From contig JBGRQB010000150.1 in NCBI GenBank assembly GCA_041725875.1, positions 1 through 10,553 of the forward strand: a stretch of DNA of 10,553 nucleotides, given 5' to 3'. The position numbers and the translations under genes are program-made. Numbering within the stretch: position 1 is the first letter of the stretch; the number at the start of each line of letters is the position of its first letter. Shown here in pieces: positions 7,990 to 10,553 of the stretch. The DNA comes from JBGRQB01 sp041725875 (GTDB lineage: Bacteria > Bacteroidota > Ignavibacteria > Ignavibacteriales > Melioribacteraceae). The notes beneath the pieces were generated by a model. It saw only the letters and a program-made list of their open reading frames with translations. It was not told the DNA's origin and searched no databases.

Positions 7990-8231
7990 TTGATTAAAGA
8001 AATTTCTTTGTTGCTGAAAATAGTTTGTGAGCCGCGTTTAAGTGTAAATATTGCTTTTTTTACATCATCAAGTGAATTAGCGTCACTTGTCTTCCCAAGT
8101 GTTTTTACTATCTGGTTAATTGAAAAAGTTAACTGTACTTTTTCCGGTGCCACAATTTTGTCAGAGTTTTGACAGCCCGTGAAAAGAAGAATAGTGATTA
8201 ATAAAATAAATGATAATTTGAGTAATTTCAT
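7953..8231 (-). pseudogene. N-terminal lipoprotein-signal fragment of the frameshifted SUMF1-domain gene
   Basis: The 92-residue frame begins MKLLKLSFILLITILLFTGC: a clear lipoprotein signal with lipobox FTGC and Cys20. A sound ribosome site, CGGAG (8237-8241 on the opposite strand), lies five bases before the ATG. Homologous-looking sequence runs through about DDVKKAIFTLKRGSQTIFSN. The frame then degenerates (IKCGVIMVFIALI) and stops, while the -1 frame opens into the SUMF1 protein. The two frames overlap at 7953-8037. Restoring one base, for example one A in the run opposite 7989-7991, would give a single protein of about 497 residues. A sequencing or assembly error, a recent mutation or phase variation are all possible. 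No canonical slippery heptamer exists in the overlap. Confidence 0.7.
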
Positions 8232-8305
8232 AAATTCTCCGTTTTGTTTGATAATTTGACTTGTTTAGTTTTCCTGATTTCAAGTGCCCTGAAATTAGCA
8301 TAGTT

Positions 8306-8331
8306 CAAATATAAAAAATTCGATTTAAAAA
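8306..8331 (-). promoter_or_regulatory. Candidate promoter of the SUMF1-domain lipoprotein gene
   Basis: On the - strand, TATATTTG (8313 down to 8306) matches the Bacteroidota -7 consensus TAnnTTTG and is identical to the octamer before the large lipoprotein gene. Upstream DNA is T-rich but has no exact TTTG at -33. It lies about 75 bases before the ATG at 8231. Tentative. Confidence 0.35.
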
Positions 8332-8369
8332 TAAATTCGCAGATCTATTTTTGCCTTGGATTTTAATTT

Positions 8370-8400
8370 TTTGAAACCAGTGAGATGGTTAGTATATTAG
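8370..8400 (+). promoter_or_regulatory. Candidate promoter of rlmB
   Basis: TTTG (8370-8373) and TATATTAG (8393-8400, seven of eight to the TAnnTTTG-type octamer seen elsewhere here) are 19 bases apart, the spacing of Bacteroidota promoters. The start codon of rlmB is 38 bases further on. The gene upstream is divergent, so rlmB needs its own promoter in this gap (8232-8438). Confidence 0.45.
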
Positions 8401-8438
8401 CAACCTGAATTTATTTTAAAACGGAAGTAATAAGTAAA

Positions 8439-9170
8439 ATGAAAAAAATCTTCGGAAGAAAACCGATTTTAGAGGCTTTAAGAGCCAACGAAAATATTGA
8501 ACAAATTTATGTTTCCTTTGGGCAAAAAGGGGACGTAATAGCCAAGATCAAGAGTCTTGCGAAAAAAAATGGTATTAAGTACTCCGAAGTATCCACATCA
8601 AAGTTTCGTGAAATAGATCCCGGGAAAAATACTCAGGGAATTATCGCACTTAAATCTGACAGAAAATATTATTCCATCGATGAACTTCTGAAAAGCATAA
8701 AAAAGAAAAACCCGCTTTTATTGCTAATGGATTCTATTCAGGATCCGCATAATGTGGGAGCTATTCTAAGAACCGCAGAATGTGTCGGAGTTGACGGGGT
8801 AATTATCACAACACACAACAGCGCACCAATCACCGATACAGCAGAAAAAATTTCGGCCGGAGCTGTTTCTCACCTCAAAATTTGTAAAGTTAATAATCTG
8901 AGTCATGCAATGGGAATTCTCAAAGAAGAGGGATTCTGGATAACAGGTACCGCTTTATCTGAAAATTCCAAAGATTTTACAAAAATTGACTTTACCGGTT
9001 CAACCGCAATTGTAATGGGAAATGAGGAAAAAGGTCTCAAATCACTTGTTGCAAAAAATTGCGATTTTCTTGCAGAAATTCCGATGCAAGGCCAAATTCA
9101 ATCATTAAACGTATCTGTCGCCACCGGCGTAATCTTATTTGAAGCCCTGAAACAGAGAAAAAAATCTTAA
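8439..9170 (+). CDS. rlmB: 23S rRNA (guanosine-2'-O-)-methyltransferase RlmB (TrmH/SpoU family)
   Basis: RlmB uses S-adenosylmethionine to methylate the 2'-OH of a guanosine in the peptidyl-transferase region of 23S rRNA (G2251 in E. coli). The 243 residues contain the N-terminal substrate-binding domain (residues 1-75, starting FGRKPILEALRAN) and the SPOUT catalytic domain. The catalytic domain has motif 1 LMDSIQDPHNVGAILRTAE (N105, R111), motif 2 IVMGNEEKGL (191-200), and motif 3 IPMQGQIQSLNVSVATGVIL (214-233) that forms the trefoil knot. Length is normal for the family. Exact rRNA specificity is inferred from overall similarity, since other TrmH paralogues share these motifs. It appears to be a single-gene unit, divergent from the SUMF1 lipoprotein and followed by a 121-base gap before sufB. 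Confidence 0.92.
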   Translation: MKKIFGRKPILEALRANENIEQIYVSFGQKGDVIAKIKSLAKKNGIKYSEVSTSKFREIDPGKNTQGIIALKSDRKYYSIDELLKSIKKKNPLLLLMDSIQDPHNVGAILRTAECVGVDGVIITTHNSAPITDTAEKISAGAVSHLKICKVNNLSHAMGILKEEGFWITGTALSENSKDFTKIDFTGSTAIVMGNEEKGLKSLVAKNCDFLAEIPMQGQIQSLNVSVATGVILFEALKQRKKS

Positions 9171-9188
9171 TTTTTATTTAGATTGAAT

Positions 9189-9213
9189 AAAAATAGACAA
9201 ATTGTCTTATTTT
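9189..9213. promoter_or_regulatory. Palindrome between rlmB and sufB: possible operator or weak terminator
   Basis: AGACAA-A-TTGTCT (9195-9207) is a perfect 6-bp inverted repeat around a single A. With flanks it forms a bulged hairpin (AAAATAGAC against GTCTTATTTT) followed by T-rich sequence, so it could weakly terminate rlmB. Its place just upstream of a good -35 for sufB also fits an operator, for example for an Rrf2/IscR-type regulator, which often controls suf genes. The sequence alone does not decide. Confidence 0.35.
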
Positions 9214-9216
9214 AAT

Positions 9217-9248
9217 CTTGACAAAAAATTCCAGATTCATTACGTTTT
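9217..9248 (+). promoter_or_regulatory. Candidate promoter of sufB
   Basis: TTGACA (9218-9223) is a perfect -35. Seventeen bases later TACGTTTT (9241-9248) matches seven of eight positions of the Bacteroidota -7 element TAnnTTTG, but is poor as a sigma70 -10. The start codon is 43 bases downstream, preceded by AGGA (9280-9283) as ribosome site. Confidence 0.45.
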
Positions 9249-9291
9249 CTAATGAGATAAAAAAGAAAATGTAAAATTCAGGATAAATGAA

Positions 9292-10553
9292 ATGACAGAA
9301 GAGAAAAAGATGCTGGACGATTTAACTCAATCGGAATACAAATGGGGATTTGTTACCGATATTGAATCTGAAACAGCACCAAAAGGATTGAATGAAGATA
9401 TAGTCCGTTTCATATCAAAAAAGAAAAATGAACCGGAATGGATGACCGAATGGAGACTTAAAGCTTTTGCAAAATGGAAAGAAATGAAAGAACCGAAATG
9501 GGCAAAAGTTGAATACCCTGAAATAGATTTTCAGGATATAATTTATTACTCCGCTCCCAAAAAGAAACCTGAACTTTCGAGTCTGGACGAAGTTGATCCG
9601 GAATTGTTAAAGACTTTTGAAAAACTCGGAATTCCTCTTGATGAACAGAAAAAGCTTTCAGGCGTTGCAGTAGATGCTGTGTTTGATTCAGTTTCTGTTG
9701 CCACAACATTTAAAGAAACATTAAACGAAAAGGGAATTGTTTTCTGCTCAATTTCAGAAGCATTGCAGTCGCACCCGGAACTTGTAAAAAAATATCTTGG
9801 GTCTGTTGTACCTGTTACAGATAATTACTACGCTGCACTTAACGCTGCAGTTTTTAGTGACGGATCGTTTGTATATATTCCTAAAGGTGTTCGCTGTCCG
9901 ATGGAACTTTCTACTTATTTTAGAATAAACAATCAGGATACGGGACAGTTTGAACGAACTTTGATTGTTGCCGACGAAGGTAGTTATGTAAGTTACCTTG
10001 AAGGCTGTACAGCTCCTCAGAGAGATGAAAATCAGCTGCACGCTGCTATAGTTGAGATTATAGCTATGGATGATGCAGAGGTAAAATATTCTACTGTACA
10101 GAATTGGTATCCTGGTAATAAGGAAGGTAAAGGAGGGATTTATAACTTCGTTACCAAGAGAGGTCTTTGTAAGGGTAATAACTCAAAGATCTCATGGACT
10201 CAGGTAGAGACAGGTTCCGCAGTTACATGGAAATATCCAAGTTGTATACTTATGGGAGATAATTCTGTTGGATAGTTTTATTCTGTTGCTGTCACTAACA
10301 ATTATCAGCAAGCTGATACAGGTACTAAGATGATCCATCTTGGTAAGAATACTAGAAGTACTATAATATCTAAGGGTATTTCTGCCAGACAGAGTAATAA
10401 CAGCTATAGAGGGTTGGTAAGAGTAAATAAGAATGCTACAAATGCTCGTAACTTCTCTCAATGCGATTCATTATTGTTAGGTGATCGCTGAGGTGCTCAT
10501 ACTTTCCCATATATAAAAGCAAATAATGAAACTGCTATTATTGAGCATGAAGC
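9292..10553 (+). CDS. sufB: Fe-S cluster assembly scaffold SufB, interrupted by two in-frame stops and cut by the window end
   Basis: SufB is the scaffold subunit of the cytoplasmic SufBCD complex that builds iron-sulfur clusters. Codons 1-327 read cleanly: SEYKWGF near residue 14, SGVAVDAVFDSVSVATTF, YIPKGVRCPMELSTYFRIN, YLEGCTAPQRDENQLHAAIV, and SWTQVETGSAVTWKYPSC up to MGDNSVG. Codon 328 is TAG (10273-10275) where the family has Glu (GEFYSVA). Homology continues in the same frame (FYSVAVTNNYQQADTGTKM, SNNSYRGLV, ARNFSQCDSLLLGDR) to TGA at codon 400 (10489-10491), on the conserved Cys before GAHTFPY, then to the window edge at codon 420 of about 480. No indel is seen. Codon choice also shifts after about 10000-10080 (AAG and GGT replace AAA and GGA). 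As written only a 327-residue truncated protein is made; a contig-end artefact is likely. Confidence 0.85.

Noticed and set aside
8055..8061. A7 run on the - strand (GTA AAA AAA GCA in frame) as a programmed -1 frameshift site joining the two SUMF1 gene parts
   Set aside because: It is a fine slippery sequence, but the -1 frame after it meets TAA at 8038-8040, before the SUMF1 frame opens, so it cannot make the fusion.
7517..8172. Open frames on the + strand opposite the SUMF1 lipoprotein gene
   Set aside because: They mirror the coding strand, have no ribosome sites and their translations show no domain or signal; the opposite strand holds clear protein motifs.
9458..10041. Open frames on the - strand opposite sufB
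   Set aside because: They are antisense to well-conserved SufB sequence and have low-complexity, family-less translations.
10489..10553. Bacterial SECIS element after the sufB TGA
   Set aside because: The only pairing noticed is TGCTCA (10494-10499) with TGAGCA (10542-10547) across a 42-base loop. It comes from codons of conserved residues and does not look like a compact SECIS stem-loop.

Overview
The window is AT-rich bacterial chromosome, most likely from the Bacteroidota/Ignavibacteriota side of the FCB group. Three things suggest this: an outer-membrane protein resembling the DUF5723 family next to a large beta-rich lipoprotein, a lipoprotein carrying a formylglycine-generating-enzyme-like (SUMF1) domain, and promoter-like elements of the TTTG / TAnnTTTG type with weak or absent Shine-Dalgarno sequences. 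The phylum is an inference. No mobile element, CRISPR array, tRNA or rRNA was found.

Layout. 1-1100: the end of a YihY/BrkB-type membrane protein overlaps an RDD-family membrane protein, both on +. 1262-4732: a two-gene unit on + encodes a 677-residue lipoprotein of unknown function and a 474-residue beta-barrel, closed by a strong intrinsic terminator (4754-4784). 4934-6691: a lone PTS IIA (PtsN-like) protein and histidyl-tRNA synthetase, closed by a terminator that works in both directions. 6739-8231 (-): one SUMF1-domain lipoprotein gene broken by a single-base frameshift into an N-terminal signal fragment and a long C-terminal frame. 8439-9170: the rRNA methyltransferase RlmB. 9292-10553: sufB, probably the start of a SUF iron-sulfur cluster assembly operon, running off the window end. 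No gap without a gene exceeds 300 bases.

The housekeeping genes (hisS, rlmB, sufB) sit among cell-envelope genes. The main oddity is the last ~280 bases of sufB. SufB homology continues in the same frame, but it is cut by TAG at codon 328 (a position normally Glu) and by TGA at codon 400, which falls on the conserved Cys of the CGAHTFPY motif. Codon choice also changes there. An assembly chimera or error at a contig end, real decay of the gene, or recoding would each explain part of this; the first is the simplest. The second oddity is the frameshifted SUMF1 lipoprotein, whose domain also lacks the FGE catalytic cysteines.
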